From the NCBI RefSeq assembly GCF_008838325.1, contig NZ_CP042829.1, positions 372,001 to 436,000 on the forward strand: a stretch of 64,000 nt of DNA. The letters are read 5' to 3'. A program made the translations under genes and the position numbers. A model generated the notes under the pieces. It was not told where the DNA came from and searched no databases. It saw only the letters and a list, made by a program, of their open reading frames with translations. This document shows positions 35,970 through 44,615 of this stretch, one piece after another; position 1 is the stretch's first letter; each line of letters opens with the position of its first letter. The DNA is from Tepidiforma bonchosmolovskayae. GTDB lineage: Bacteria; Chloroflexota; Dehalococcoidia; Tepidiformales; Tepidiformaceae.

Positions 35970-37220
35970 GTGCTTGACGTACGGCGCATTCGGCAGGACT
36001 TCCCTATCCTGCGGCAGCAGGTCAACGGGCGGCCGCTTGTCTACCTCGATAACGCGGCGACGACGCAGAAGCCGCGGCAGGTGATCGAGGCGCTCGTGCG
36101 TTACTACGAGACGTCGAACGCCAACATCCACCGGGGTATCCACACGCTCGCGACCCGGGCTACCGAGCAGTACGAGGATGCCCGCCGGAAGGTGGCGCGG
36201 TTCATCGGGGCGCGCGGCCCGGAGGAAGTGGTGTTCACCCGGAACGCGACCGAGGCGATCAACCTGGTGGCGCGGGCGTGGGGCGACGAGCACATCGGCG
36301 AGGGCGACGAGATCGTCCTCACGCTGATGGAGCACCACTCAAACATCGTGCCGTGGCAGCTGCTGGCGCGACGGAAGGGCGCGACGCTGCGGTACGCGGG
36401 CATCACGGACGACGGGAAGCTCGACCTTGACGAGCTTCGGCGGCTCATCGGGCCGCAGACAAAGCTCGTGGCCGTGACCCACATGTCGAACGTGCTGGGC
36501 ACCATCAACCCGGTCGCCGACATCGCGGAGATGGCGCACCGGGCCGGCGCGCTGCTGCTGGTCGACGGCGCGCAGAGCGTGCCCCACCTGCCTGTCGACG
36601 TCCAGGCGCTGGGGGCGGACTTCCTCGCGTTCTCGGCGCACAAGATGCTGGGGCCAACCGGCGTCGGCGTCCTGTGGGCGCGGGCGGAGCTGCTGGAAGC
36701 GATGCCGCCGTTCCTTGGCGGGGGCGACATGATTGCGGTGGTGCGCCCGGAAAGTTCGACGTGGGCGGAGCTGCCGCATAAGTTCGAAGCCGGGACACCG
36801 AACATCGCGGACGTCATCGCCTTCGGGGCGGCGGTCGACTACCTGGAAGGCATCGGGATGGCGAACGCCCGGCGGCACGAGGAGGAGCTGACGGAGTTCG
36901 CCCTCGAGCGGCTGCGCCGGGTGGCCGGGGTTCGGATTTTCGGGCCGTCCTCGGCGAGCGAGCGGGGCGGCGTGGTGAGCTTTGCGATGGAGGCCGCCCA
37001 CCCGCACGACGTCGCGACCATCGCCGACGGGTACGGGGTGGCGATCCGGGCCGGGCACCACTGCGCGCAGCTGCTGATGCGCGCACTCGGGGTGCCGGCC
37101 ACGAGCCGGGCAAGCTTCAGCATCTACAACGACGTGGACGACATCGAGGCACTGGTCGAGGCGCTCGAGGGCGTGAACCGCGTGTTCGGAGAAGGACGTG
37201 AGCGAACCGCCGTTCGATGA
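35970..37220 (+). CDS. sufS: cysteine desulfurase SufS
   Basis: 416 aa class II desulfurase, PLP-dependent, supplying sulfane sulfur to SufU. YLDNAATTQKP, NIHRGIHTLA, VDGAQSVPHL, the PLP lysine in FSAHKMLGPTGVG, and the catalytic Cys loop RAGHHCAQLLM are present. GTG start 12 bp after the Rieske stop with AGGAGG. The 3' end overlaps sufU by 23 bp. Confidence 0.96.
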   Translation: MLDVRRIRQDFPILRQQVNGRPLVYLDNAATTQKPRQVIEALVRYYETSNANIHRGIHTLATRATEQYEDARRKVARFIGARGPEEVVFTRNATEAINLVARAWGDEHIGEGDEIVLTLMEHHSNIVPWQLLARRKGATLRYAGITDDGKLDLDELRRLIGPQTKLVAVTHMSNVLGTINPVADIAEMAHRAGALLLVDGAQSVPHLPVDVQALGADFLAFSAHKMLGPTGVGVLWARAELLEAMPPFLGGGDMIAVVRPESSTWAELPHKFEAGTPNIADVIAFGAAVDYLEGIGMANARRHEEELTEFALERLRRVAGVRIFGPSSASERGGVVSFAMEAAHPHDVATIADGYGVAIRAGHHCAQLLMRALGVPATSRASFSIYNDVDDIEALVEALEGVNRVFGEGRERTAVR

Positions 37221-37656
37221 CCTTTACCGGGAGCTGATCCTGGACCACTACCGGAGGCCGCGGAACCACGGCCCGCTGGCCGCCCCGACGGTACAGGCAG
37301 AAGGGGTGAACCCGGTGTGCGGCGACGAGATTCACCTTGACCTGGCCATCGATAATGGAGTCATCGCGGACCTTGGCTTCTGGGGGCAGGGGTGTTCGAT
37401 TTCGCAGTCGAGCGCCTCGATGCTGACGGAACGGCTCAAGGGGCGCCCGCTGGCCGAGGCCGAGGAGGTTGCGGGAAAGGTACGATCGATGCTGGTGGAG
37501 GGCGCGTCGCCGGACCCATCGCTCGGCGACCTCGAGGCGCTCGAGGGCGTCGCGAAGCTGCCGGTGCGGGTGAAGTGCGCGCTCCTCGCGTGGAACGTTT
37601 TGCTTGAAGCGCTGCGGCAGGCGAAGGCCGCCGCACAGGAGGAACACCATGGCTGA
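37198..37656 (+). CDS. sufU: zinc-dependent sulfurtransferase SufU
   Basis: 152 aa IscU-like protein. Ligands C41 and D43 (NPVCGDE), C66 (GQGCSISQSSASM) and C127 (RVKCALLAW). The insertion between the last two, with the GRPLAEAEEV region, is typical of SufU rather than IscU, pairing it with SufS. Starts at GTG 37198 inside sufS with a GAAGGA site. Overlaps sufT. Confidence 0.95.
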   Translation: MSEPPFDDLYRELILDHYRRPRNHGPLAAPTVQAEGVNPVCGDEIHLDLAIDNGVIADLGFWGQGCSISQSSASMLTERLKGRPLAEAEEVAGKVRSMLVEGASPDPSLGDLEALEGVAKLPVRVKCALLAWNVLLEALRQAKAAAQEEHHG

Positions 37657-37975
37657 TACCGAAACTCCGCAGGCCCCGACGTATGAACAGCTCCGCGAGA
37701 AGCTCCGGGAAGTGAAAGACCCGGAGATCAACATGAGCATCGTGGACCTTGGGCTGGTGTACGACATCCAGTACGACAACGGCGACGTGCTGGTGACGAT
37801 GACGCTGACGAGCCCGGGGTGCCCGCTCGGCCCAATTATCCGGGGCGAAGCGTATGCGAAGCTGCGGGAGCTGCCGGGCGTGAAGGACGTCGACGTGCAG
37901 ATTGTCTGGAACCCGCCGTGGGACCCGCGGACGATGGCGAGCGAAGACGTGAAGATGGCGCTCGGGATCTGGTGA
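37649..37975 (+). CDS. sufT: MIP18/DUF59-family Fe-S maturation factor SufT
   Basis: 108 aa. LREVKDPEINMSIVDLGLVYDI and VTMTLTSPGCPLGPIIRGEA (hyper-reactive Cys) are the DUF59 signatures; SufT helps load clusters on target proteins. ATG 37649 overlaps the sufU stop and has AGGAGG upstream. End of the operon; only 10 bp to the convergent crotonase gene, with no terminator seen. Confidence 0.93.
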   Translation: MADTETPQAPTYEQLREKLREVKDPEINMSIVDLGLVYDIQYDNGDVLVTMTLTSPGCPLGPIIRGEAYAKLRELPGVKDVDVQIVWNPPWDPRTMASEDVKMALGIW

Positions 37976-37985
37976 GGGGGAGGGG

Positions 37986-38777
37986 TCAGCGCCCCTTCCA
38001 CTGCGGGTCGCGGTGTTCGAGGAAGGCGCGGACGCCTTCTTTGAAGTCTTCGCTCGCGAAGAGGCGGGTGATGGTGGCCGTGCTGTCGGCCAGGTGGTCC
38101 ATCGGGTCGCGGGTGAGGGACTGGTAGAGGAGCCGCTTGGTTTCGGCGGTAGCGAGCGGCGAGCCGCGGGATACCTCGTGGGCGAAGGCGAGCGACCGCT
38201 CCATCAGCTCGGCGTCAGGAACGACCTCGTGGACGTAGCCGATATCGCGGGCCCGGGTCGCGGAGATGATTTCGCCTGAGTAGAGCAGGTAGGCGGCGTT
38301 CTGCAGGCCGACGATGCGGGAGAGGAGCCAGGTGCCGGCGGCGGTATCGGGCACGAGGCCGCGGTGGGCGAAGACCCAGCCGAAGCGGGCGGATTCGGCG
38401 GCGATGCGGAAATCGCACTGCGAGGTGAATTCGACACCGACGCCGACTGCGACGCCATTGACGGCGGCGATGGTGGGTTTCGGGATTGAGGCGAAGGTCC
38501 ACGGGGCGGGGCGGTTTTCGCTGTAGGCACGGCCGTAGGTTTCGGCGCGGCCGGCGCTCGGCGGCTGGCCGGCGAGCTGCTGGAGGTCGGTGCCGGCGCT
38601 GAAGGCGCGGCCGGTGCCGGTGAGCACGAGGGCGCGGACGCGGTCGTCGGAGCCGGCCTGGCGGACGGCGTCTTCGATGGCCCCCAGCATCTCGTAGGTG
38701 ATGGCGTTCATCTTCTCGGGGCGGTTGAGGCGCAGGATGGCGATTGCGCCTTCGCGGGTGTATTCGACGTCGGGCAC
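37986..38777 (-). CDS. enoyl-CoA hydratase/isomerase-family (crotonase) protein
   Basis: 263 aa crotonase fold. Oxyanion-hole segments RAFSAGTDLQQL and AAVNGVAVGVGVEF are intact. However, both catalytic glutamates of classical hydratase are missing: FGQPEI reads FGWVFA here, and the ME of the second motif reads AA (LQNAAYLLYSGE). So hydration is doubtful, and an isomerase, hydrolase or other crotonase reaction is likelier. DTAAG near residue 145 could provide an Asp. Ends 10 bp from sufT. Confidence 0.85.
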   Translation of the reverse strand: MPDVEYTREGAIAILRLNRPEKMNAITYEMLGAIEDAVRQAGSDDRVRALVLTGTGRAFSAGTDLQQLAGQPPSAGRAETYGRAYSENRPAPWTFASIPKPTIAAVNGVAVGVGVEFTSQCDFRIAAESARFGWVFAHRGLVPDTAAGTWLLSRIVGLQNAAYLLYSGEIISATRARDIGYVHEVVPDAELMERSLAFAHEVSRGSPLATAETKRLLYQSLTRDPMDHLADSTATITRLFASEDFKEGVRAFLEHRDPQWKGR

Positions 38778-38861
38778 GGGCAGGGGCCTCCGCGGGGTAG
38801 TGCGGCTGGAACACTACGGGATTGGGAGCGGGTTTGCGACCTGGAGGGCCGGCGGCAGTGC

Positions 38862-40610
38862 CTACTTGCCGCCGACGACCGCGACGGCTTCGCCGGGCTC
38901 GGGCTCGTGGGCGACGGCGCCCCGGGCGGGCAGGGCGCGGCTGCCCTTTTCCGCGACGCGGTAGACGAGGCTCTTCCCGGAGGCGAGCTTCCACTGGGCA
39001 TGGAGGGCTGGCAGGCTGGCGAAGAAGAAGGTAATCACGGCCATGAGCGGCCACATCAGCAGGCCGGTGAGGTAGACCCAGCGGGACACGTAGGCGGGAC
39101 GCGGGCCGCGGGTCCGCAGCTCGAAGACGATCATGACGAGGAGGGGGAAGAGGCAGAGGGCCACGAGGATGCCCGGGAGGTTGAGCCACATGGTCGGCTC
39201 GAAGATGCCCTCGGGCCCGATGCGGAACCAGCGCGAGGGCTCGAGGAGGTGCTCGGGGTGCCAGCCGGTGCCGGGCACCTCGTAGCGGCGCACCCACCAG
39301 CCCGGCAGCGGCGCGCTGAACCGGGTGGCGAAGCGAGAGGGAAGGAAGATGCCGAGGGTGACGATGTACCACTGGGCGGCCCAGAGCACGTGGACCTTGG
39401 TGACGGCGCCGGCGAGGAGGAGGCGGCGGCGCCAGGAGAGCGGGGAGCGGGGGTGCATGGCGGCGCGCCAGGCGTAGGGGACGTCGCTGGCGCCCCAGGC
39501 GTGGCGGACCGACTGGGCGTAATGGGCTTTCAGCGTCTTCCAGTAGCCATCGGCGAGGACGCAGTCGTTGCCGAGCGGGAGAAAGAGCGGCTCGACGTTG
39601 ACGTCATCGCCGAGGGTGTAGGAGCACTTGAGGTAGAGGTGCCAGTCCTCGGGGATGACCTCTTCGTCCCAGTAGTCGACTTCGTGGAGCATCTGCCAGG
39701 AGAGGGAGTAGCAGCTCGTGGGGAAGCGGACGCTGCCGGGGATGAGGAGGTTGGAGGTGCGGTTGATGCCGGAGAGGCCGTCGGGGATGCGGAGGGGCGC
39801 GGGGATTTCCCAGATGTTGTTGGAGTTGAAGATGGTCGGCTGCCAGAAGGTGCGGTAGGGCTTCCTGGCCGTCAGGAAGAGGTAGTTGAGGGCGGCAAAG
39901 TGGGAGGGATGGAAGACGGCATCGGCGTCGCAGCTCGTGACGGTGTAGCGGAGGATATCGTCCCCGCCGTTTTCGATGAGGCGGATGTGGGCTTCGCGGG
40001 CGGCCCAGGCCTCGTTCGAACCCTTGCCAGGGGTTTCCCCGGGGAGGCCGGCCGGGTGGTAGGTGGCAAAGAAGTCGGCAAAGACGCCGGGGTAGCGGGC
40101 GAGAAGCCGGGCAGCCTTTTCGCGGGACCCGGGTTCGCGGTCCTCCATGGCGAGGACGACGACCAGCTGGCTGGCGACGGACTGGGCCGCGAGGGAATCG
40201 ATGGTCCGGGCGAGCCCTTCTTCGGATTCGCGGTAGTTGGGGATAATGACGAGGTGGCGGGGCCACGACCAGCGGTCGGGCCGGCCTGCGCGGGCAGTCT
40301 CGGCGGCGTATTTGGCGCGCCAGTCGGTCGCCTTCCAGCGTTCGATGCGGCGGAGGCCGACGGAGCAGGCGATGGCGACCGAGTAGCTGCGGAGGAGCCA
40401 GTAGACGAAGAAGGCGACGCTCAGGACGGCGAAGAGGAGGGGCGCCTTGAAGGGGCCCCAGAAGATGAAGCTGATGAGGAGGAGGGAGAGGGCAAGGGGG
40501 ATGGTGTTGCCGATACGCTCCCGGAGCGGGGAGCTGGCGTAGACGGAGAGGACCGGCTTTTCGCCGCGAGATTGCGCCGGAACGGCGGAAACGGAAGGCC
40601 TGGAGACCAT
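38862..40610 (-). CDS. membrane glycosyltransferase, GT2 family (cellulose-synthase-like)
   Basis: 582 aa. Two N-terminal TM helices, then a GT-A domain: LVIIPNYRESEEGLARTIDSL, the SCDADAVFHPSHF D-x-D, and PEDWHLYLKCSYTLGDD (general-base ED). Then come four or more C-terminal TM helices. A processive or mono-glycosyl transferase making a surface polysaccharide is likely; there is no QxxRW, so not cellulose synthase proper. A TTG at 40631 is an alternative start, but ATG 40610 fits better. Its leader carries a cyclic-di-AMP riboswitch. Confidence 0.85.
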   Translation of the reverse strand: MVSRPSVSAVPAQSRGEKPVLSVYASSPLRERIGNTIPLALSLLLISFIFWGPFKAPLLFAVLSVAFFVYWLLRSYSVAIACSVGLRRIERWKATDWRAKYAAETARAGRPDRWSWPRHLVIIPNYRESEEGLARTIDSLAAQSVASQLVVVLAMEDREPGSREKAARLLARYPGVFADFFATYHPAGLPGETPGKGSNEAWAAREAHIRLIENGGDDILRYTVTSCDADAVFHPSHFAALNYLFLTARKPYRTFWQPTIFNSNNIWEIPAPLRIPDGLSGINRTSNLLIPGSVRFPTSCYSLSWQMLHEVDYWDEEVIPEDWHLYLKCSYTLGDDVNVEPLFLPLGNDCVLADGYWKTLKAHYAQSVRHAWGASDVPYAWRAAMHPRSPLSWRRRLLLAGAVTKVHVLWAAQWYIVTLGIFLPSRFATRFSAPLPGWWVRRYEVPGTGWHPEHLLEPSRWFRIGPEGIFEPTMWLNLPGILVALCLFPLLVMIVFELRTRGPRPAYVSRWVYLTGLLMWPLMAVITFFFASLPALHAQWKLASGKSLVYRVAEKGSRALPARGAVAHEPEPGEAVAVVGGK

Positions 40611-40639
40611 ATGCGGGGTGGCCTCGAACAAGGTCTTCC

Positions 40640-40775
40640 TACGCCGCCGAGGTTAGCTGCCGGGCTGCGACCGGAGATAGCCGCTCCGCCGTCACCGGGT
40701 TTCGAGCCGGTCCGGGCGGATTCGCCCCGAGAACTGGTTCCCCCGTTCTGCCCGGAGGGGCAGACTAGGCGCTGC
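40640..40775 (-). promoter_or_regulatory. cyclic-di-AMP riboswitch (ydaO-yuaA class)
   Basis: Minus-strand leader of the glycosyltransferase. In order: P1 5' side (GCGCC, 40772-40768); hairpin CTGCCC-CTCC-GGGCAG (40763-40748); GGGGGAACC (40744-40736); GGGGCGAATCC (40728-40718); CCCGGCAGCTAACCTCG (40664-40648); GGCGGC closing P1; then GGAAG (40639-40635). These are the invariant blocks of the ydaO aptamer in the right order and spacing, about 135 nt. No terminator is seen between it and the ATG, so control may be translational or by readthrough. Confidence 0.9.
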
Positions 40776-40797
40776 GGACACGGGGTCCGCATGCTGC

Positions 40798-40826
40798 ATC
40801 GTTCGCCCGGTACGCGTAAGCGTCAA
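40798..40826 (-). promoter_or_regulatory. promoter of the riboswitch-glycosyltransferase transcript
   Basis: TTGACG (40826-40821), 17-bp spacer, AACGAT (40803-40798) on the minus strand. It would start RNA about 15-20 nt before the riboswitch P1 helix, supporting both assignments. Confidence 0.55.
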
Positions 40827-40860
40827 GACCCCGGGCGGCAACCCATGGACGGAGGAGAGC

Positions 40861-41580
40861 ATGGCAAACGAGCTGCAGGTTCGGGAATCGCTCATCGGCG
40901 ACATCCGGGAAGTCAGTTTCTGGTTCAGGTGCGGCGGCGAGCTGGTGCCCGGCGTGGCCTACCTGCCTGCCGGGGCCGACGAGCCGATGCCGATGGTGCA
41001 GATTCAGCACCCGGGCATGGGTGGGAAGGACGATTACTGGGTGAGCGACGTCGGGATGCGGTGGGCGAAGCGCGGATGGGTTTGCGTGGGCCTCGACGCG
41101 CCGCTGCACGGCGAGCGGCAGACGCACGATCCGATGGCGCTGTTTCGTCAGCCGGAGCGGTACGAGTCGTTCCGCGCGCAGTTCGCTGCGGAAGTTGCGC
41201 GGATGCTCGAGCTGCTGCCGGGGGTGCTTCCGATCGACACCGCGCGGCTGGGGTACGTGGGCTACTCCCTTGGGAGCATGATCGGGATTGCCGCTGTGGC
41301 CCGGAGCGGCAGGTTCCGCGCAGCGGCATTCTGCCTGGTCGGCGAAGGGGGACTTGCGGGGAGCGCCGCCGGGCCGGACTCCGATGCGGTGCAGCTCGGC
41401 GGCGTGGCGGTCCGGATTGTTGGGAAGACCGACGACGAGCTGATTCCGCGGGAGCGGACCGAGGCGCTCTATGCGGCGCTGCCGGGGGAGAAGGACCTGC
41501 AGTGGCTCCCGGGCGGGCACTTCGAAATCGGCCCCGACGTGGTGCGACTGGCCGAGGAGTGGATGCTGGCGAAGCTCTGA
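40861..41580 (+). CDS. alpha/beta hydrolase (dienelactone-hydrolase-like)
   Basis: 239 aa. Core strand VQIQHPGMGGKDDYW, helix-strand GWVCVGLDAPLHGER, nucleophile elbow GYVGYSLGSMIG (Ser), acid near GKTDDELIP, and His in LPGGHFEI, so the triad is complete. No signal peptide. RBS GGAGGAG before ATG. Substrate unknown. Divergent from the riboswitch gene and 69 bp before the ThDP enzyme. Confidence 0.85.
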   Translation: MANELQVRESLIGDIREVSFWFRCGGELVPGVAYLPAGADEPMPMVQIQHPGMGGKDDYWVSDVGMRWAKRGWVCVGLDAPLHGERQTHDPMALFRQPERYESFRAQFAAEVARMLELLPGVLPIDTARLGYVGYSLGSMIGIAAVARSGRFRAAAFCLVGEGGLAGSAAGPDSDAVQLGGVAVRIVGKTDDELIPRERTEALYAALPGEKDLQWLPGGHFEIGPDVVRLAEEWMLAKL

Positions 41581-41649
41581 GGCGCGGAAGCGGCCTGCGG
41601 TGCCGATGCGTATACTCGCGAGCACTGCATATCTGCGCCGGAGTTTGCC

Positions 41650-43296
41650 ATGGGGAACATGATCGACGGGGGCGAAATCATCGCCCGGATGATCAGGCAG
41701 GAGGGCGTCAGCCACATCTTCACGCTCTCCGGGGGGCATATCCAGAACATTTACGAGGGGTGCCTGAACAACGACATCGGCATCATCGACACGCGGCATG
41801 AGCAGTCGGCCGGGCACGCGGCCGACGGGTACTCGCGGATCACGTTCAAGCCGGGCGTTGCGGTGGTGACGGCCGGGCCGGGCGTCACCGATGTCGTGAC
41901 GGCTGTTGCCAACGCTTACCAGGCCTCGAGCCCGATGGTGGTGATCGGGGGGCGCTCGCCGTTGCGGCAGTACGACATGGGCTCGCTGCAGGACATTGAG
42001 CTGCTCGATGTGATGAAGCCGATCACGAAGTGGGCGCAGACGGTCTATGAGACGCGGCGGCTGCCGTACTACATGGCGATGGCGTTCCGCGAGGCGATGA
42101 CGGGCAGGTACGGGCCGACGTTCCTGCAGGTGCCCTCGGACGTGCTGTTCGGGAGGGTGGATGAAGATTCGCTCGAGTGGCCGCGCAACTACCGGGTGAC
42201 GGGCGAAATCATGGGCGACCCGGAGCTGATCAAGCAGGCGGCGAAGCTGATCCGGGAGGCGGAGAAGCCGATGGTCATGGCGGGGTCGGGGGTGTTCTGG
42301 CACCGGGCGCACCGTGAGCTGGCGGAGTTCGCGCGGGCGGCGGATGTCCCGGTCTACACGAACGCGATGGGGCGCGGGACGCTGCGCCAGGACAACCCGA
42401 ACTTCTTCTCGCTGTCGCGGAAGCCGGCCTTCGCGCAGGCGGATGTCATCGTTGTCCTCGGGACGCCGATCGACTTCCGGCTGAAGTACGGGCGGCCCCC
42501 GGCGTGGAACCCTGCGGCGAAGGTTATCCAGATTGACATCGACCCGCGGGATATCGGGCGGAACCGGGACTTCACGATCGGCATCGAAGCGAACATCCGG
42601 CAGGCGCTGCTCCAGCTCACGTCGGAGATTGGGAAGGCGGAGCACCGGGAGTGGATGACGTACCTGCGCGGGCTCGAGAACCAGGCCGATGAGCAGCGGT
42701 CGTACTACATGAACTCCGATGCGGTGCCGATTCACCCGCTCCGGCTGTGCAAGGAGATTGCGGAGTTCGTGGATGATGACACGATCGTCATCGGCGATGG
42801 CGGCGACATCGTGGCGCTGGCGGCGAGCGTGCTGCCGATCAACAACCCGGGCCAGTGGATGGACCCGGGCCCGTTCGGGACGCTCGGGGTCGGGACAGGG
42901 TTCTGCATGGCGGCGGCAGTTGCGGCGCCGGACAAAAAGGTGCTGATGGTGAACGGCGACGGCACCTTCGGGCTGAACGGGTTCGACTTCGACACGTTTG
43001 TGCGGTTCAAGATGCCGATCGTGTCGGTGGTCGGGAACGACCGGTGCTGGCATCAGATTTATGTCGGGCAGAAGGCGCAGTACGGGGAGGGCCGCACCCC
43101 TGCGACGGTGCTCGGCGACAATGCGCGCTACGACAAGGTTGTGGAGGGCCTCGGGGGCCACGGGGAGTTTGTGGAGCACCCGGAGCAGATTAAGGCCGCG
43201 ATCGAGCGGGCATTCGCCAGCGGCAAGCCGGCGTGCGTGAACGTCATCATGGACCCGGAGCCCGAGGGCGTGAAGGGCGGGTACGAATTCAAGTAG
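41650..43296 (+). CDS. thiamine-diphosphate-dependent enzyme (acetolactate synthase/2-hydroxyacyl-CoA lyase superfamily)
   Basis: 548 aa with the usual Pyr, central and PP domains. Catalytic E51 (RHEQSAGHAADGYSR) has the canonical number, and the ThDP/Mg motif is NGDGTFGLNGFDF to VVGND. The loop GTLGVGTGFCMAAAVA is present. It is not ILVB proper: no regulatory partner and divergent substrate-site residues; oxalyl-CoA or 2-hydroxyacyl-CoA lyase-like or another C-C lyase is possible. TATACT (41611-41616) may be its -10; no good -35. Confidence 0.85.
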   Translation: MGNMIDGGEIIARMIRQEGVSHIFTLSGGHIQNIYEGCLNNDIGIIDTRHEQSAGHAADGYSRITFKPGVAVVTAGPGVTDVVTAVANAYQASSPMVVIGGRSPLRQYDMGSLQDIELLDVMKPITKWAQTVYETRRLPYYMAMAFREAMTGRYGPTFLQVPSDVLFGRVDEDSLEWPRNYRVTGEIMGDPELIKQAAKLIREAEKPMVMAGSGVFWHRAHRELAEFARAADVPVYTNAMGRGTLRQDNPNFFSLSRKPAFAQADVIVVLGTPIDFRLKYGRPPAWNPAAKVIQIDIDPRDIGRNRDFTIGIEANIRQALLQLTSEIGKAEHREWMTYLRGLENQADEQRSYYMNSDAVPIHPLRLCKEIAEFVDDDTIVIGDGGDIVALAASVLPINNPGQWMDPGPFGTLGVGTGFCMAAAVAAPDKKVLMVNGDGTFGLNGFDFDTFVRFKMPIVSVVGNDRCWHQIYVGQKAQYGEGRTPATVLGDNARYDKVVEGLGGHGEFVEHPEQIKAAIERAFASGKPACVNVIMDPEPEGVKGGYEFK

Positions 43297-43328
43297 GCCT
43301 GCCGGGCGCCGGCGGGGAGGTGGGCAGC

Positions 43329-44117
43329 ATGGAGCACATCGTGGTGGAACGGGACGGCCGGGTCGCGGTAGTGACGCTGAACCGGCCGGAGGTGATGAAC
43401 GCGCTCAACCGGCAGATGTACGCCGAGCTGGAGCAGACGTTCCGGGAGCTGCACCGCGACCCGGACGCCTGGTGCATCGTGCTGACGGGCGCAGGGCGGG
43501 CGTTCTGCTCGGGCGACGATGTGAAGCAGATCATGCTCGGGGAGCAGCGGGATGAGACCGTCACCCGCCTGCGGGAGGTCAAGCCCCGGCCCACGCCGGC
43601 GGCCGCGGCCATCCTCGAGTGCGACAAGCCGGTGATCGCGGCCGTGAACGGCCATGCAGTCGGCTGGGGGATGGACCTGGCCCTCTTCGCGGATATCCGC
43701 ATTGCGTCGGAGCAGGCGAAGTTCGGGGAGCTGTTCATCAAGCGCGGCCTGGTGGCCGACCTCGGCGGGCTGTGGCGGTTGCCGCAGATTGTCGGGCCGT
43801 CGAAGGCGGCGGAGCTGCTGTTCACCGGCGATGTCATCAGCGCCCAGGAGGCGCTGGCGATCGGGCTGGTGTCGCGGGTGGTTCCCCACGAGGAGCTCCT
43901 GCCGGCGGCGATGGGACTGGCGAAGAAGATTGCGGCGAACCCGCCGATCGCGATGCGCTACATGAAAGAAGGGCTGCGCCGCTCGCGCCACGCCACGATG
44001 GCCGGGATGGGCGAGTTCATCGGCAACGCCCTCGCCTACCTCTTCACCACCGAGGACCACCGGGAGGGCGCGCTGAGCTTCGTTGAACGGCGGGAGCCCG
44101 TCTTCAAGGGGCGGTGA
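43329..44117 (+). CDS. enoyl-CoA hydratase/isomerase-family (crotonase) protein
   Basis: 262 aa. Oxyanion segments RAFCSGDDVKQIM and AAVNGHAVGWGMDLALFADIRIA. The second catalytic Glu is kept (SKAAELLFTGD), while the first is replaced (FGELFIKRGL instead of FGQPEI). One-Glu crotonases often act as isomerases or on unusual acyl-CoAs. It follows the ThDP enzyme by 32 bp on the same strand, probably co-transcribed. The ATG follows GGGGAGG. Confidence 0.88.
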   Translation: MEHIVVERDGRVAVVTLNRPEVMNALNRQMYAELEQTFRELHRDPDAWCIVLTGAGRAFCSGDDVKQIMLGEQRDETVTRLREVKPRPTPAAAAILECDKPVIAAVNGHAVGWGMDLALFADIRIASEQAKFGELFIKRGLVADLGGLWRLPQIVGPSKAAELLFTGDVISAQEALAIGLVSRVVPHEELLPAAMGLAKKIAANPPIAMRYMKEGLRRSRHATMAGMGEFIGNALAYLFTTEDHREGALSFVERREPVFKGR

Positions 44118-44134
44118 CCGGCGGGCCTGGCCGA

Positions 44135-44575
44135 TCAGCTGAGACGGCCGGTGATGTAGTCGGTCATCGCCCGGATGTGGTCTTCCTGGTGGATGGTGAC
44201 CCAGCGGAGGAGGTCGCCGATCGAGATCATGCCGACGAGGCGGCCATCTTCGATGACGGGCAGATGGCGGAAGCGGCGGCTGGTCATGAGCTGCATCGCC
44301 TCCTCCACGTGCCACTCCGGAGAGATGGTGACGGGGTCGCGGGTCATAACCTCGGCGACGCGGGTGAGGGCAGGGTCGCGGTCGGCATCGACGACCCTGC
44401 GGAGGACGTCGCGTTCGGTAAAGATGCCGATGGGGCGGTCGCCTTCGACGACGAGGAGGGCGCCGATGCCTTTTTCGTTCATCTGGCGGACGGCCTCAGC
44501 GACGGTGGCGGTCCGTTCGATCGTGTAGACGTGGCGGCCTTTTTCGGCGAGGACGCTGCTGACGAAGCCGTACAT
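44135..44575 (-). CDS. tandem CBS-domain protein
   Basis: 146 aa: two CBS motifs (VYTIERTATVAEAVRQMNEKGIGALLVVE ... IGIFTERDVLRR, then VAEVMTRDPVTISPEWHVEEAMQLM ... LPVIEDGRLVGMISIGDLLR). Free-standing CBS pairs bind adenine nucleotides and modulate partners; the partner here is unknown. Perfect AAGGAGG before ATG, and TTGACA at 44619-44614 upstream as -35. Convergent with the crotonase. Confidence 0.93.
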   Translation of the reverse strand: MYGFVSSVLAEKGRHVYTIERTATVAEAVRQMNEKGIGALLVVEGDRPIGIFTERDVLRRVVDADRDPALTRVAEVMTRDPVTISPEWHVEEAMQLMTSRRFRHLPVIEDGRLVGMISIGDLLRWVTIHQEDHIRAMTDYITGRLS

Positions 44576-44615
44576 GGGAACCTCCTTGCCGGTAGATTCC
44601 CAGTATACGTGCCTG

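Noticed and set aside
40765-43179. 804-codon minus-strand open frame
   Set aside because: Antisense to the hydrolase and ThDP enzyme genes, low-complexity composition.
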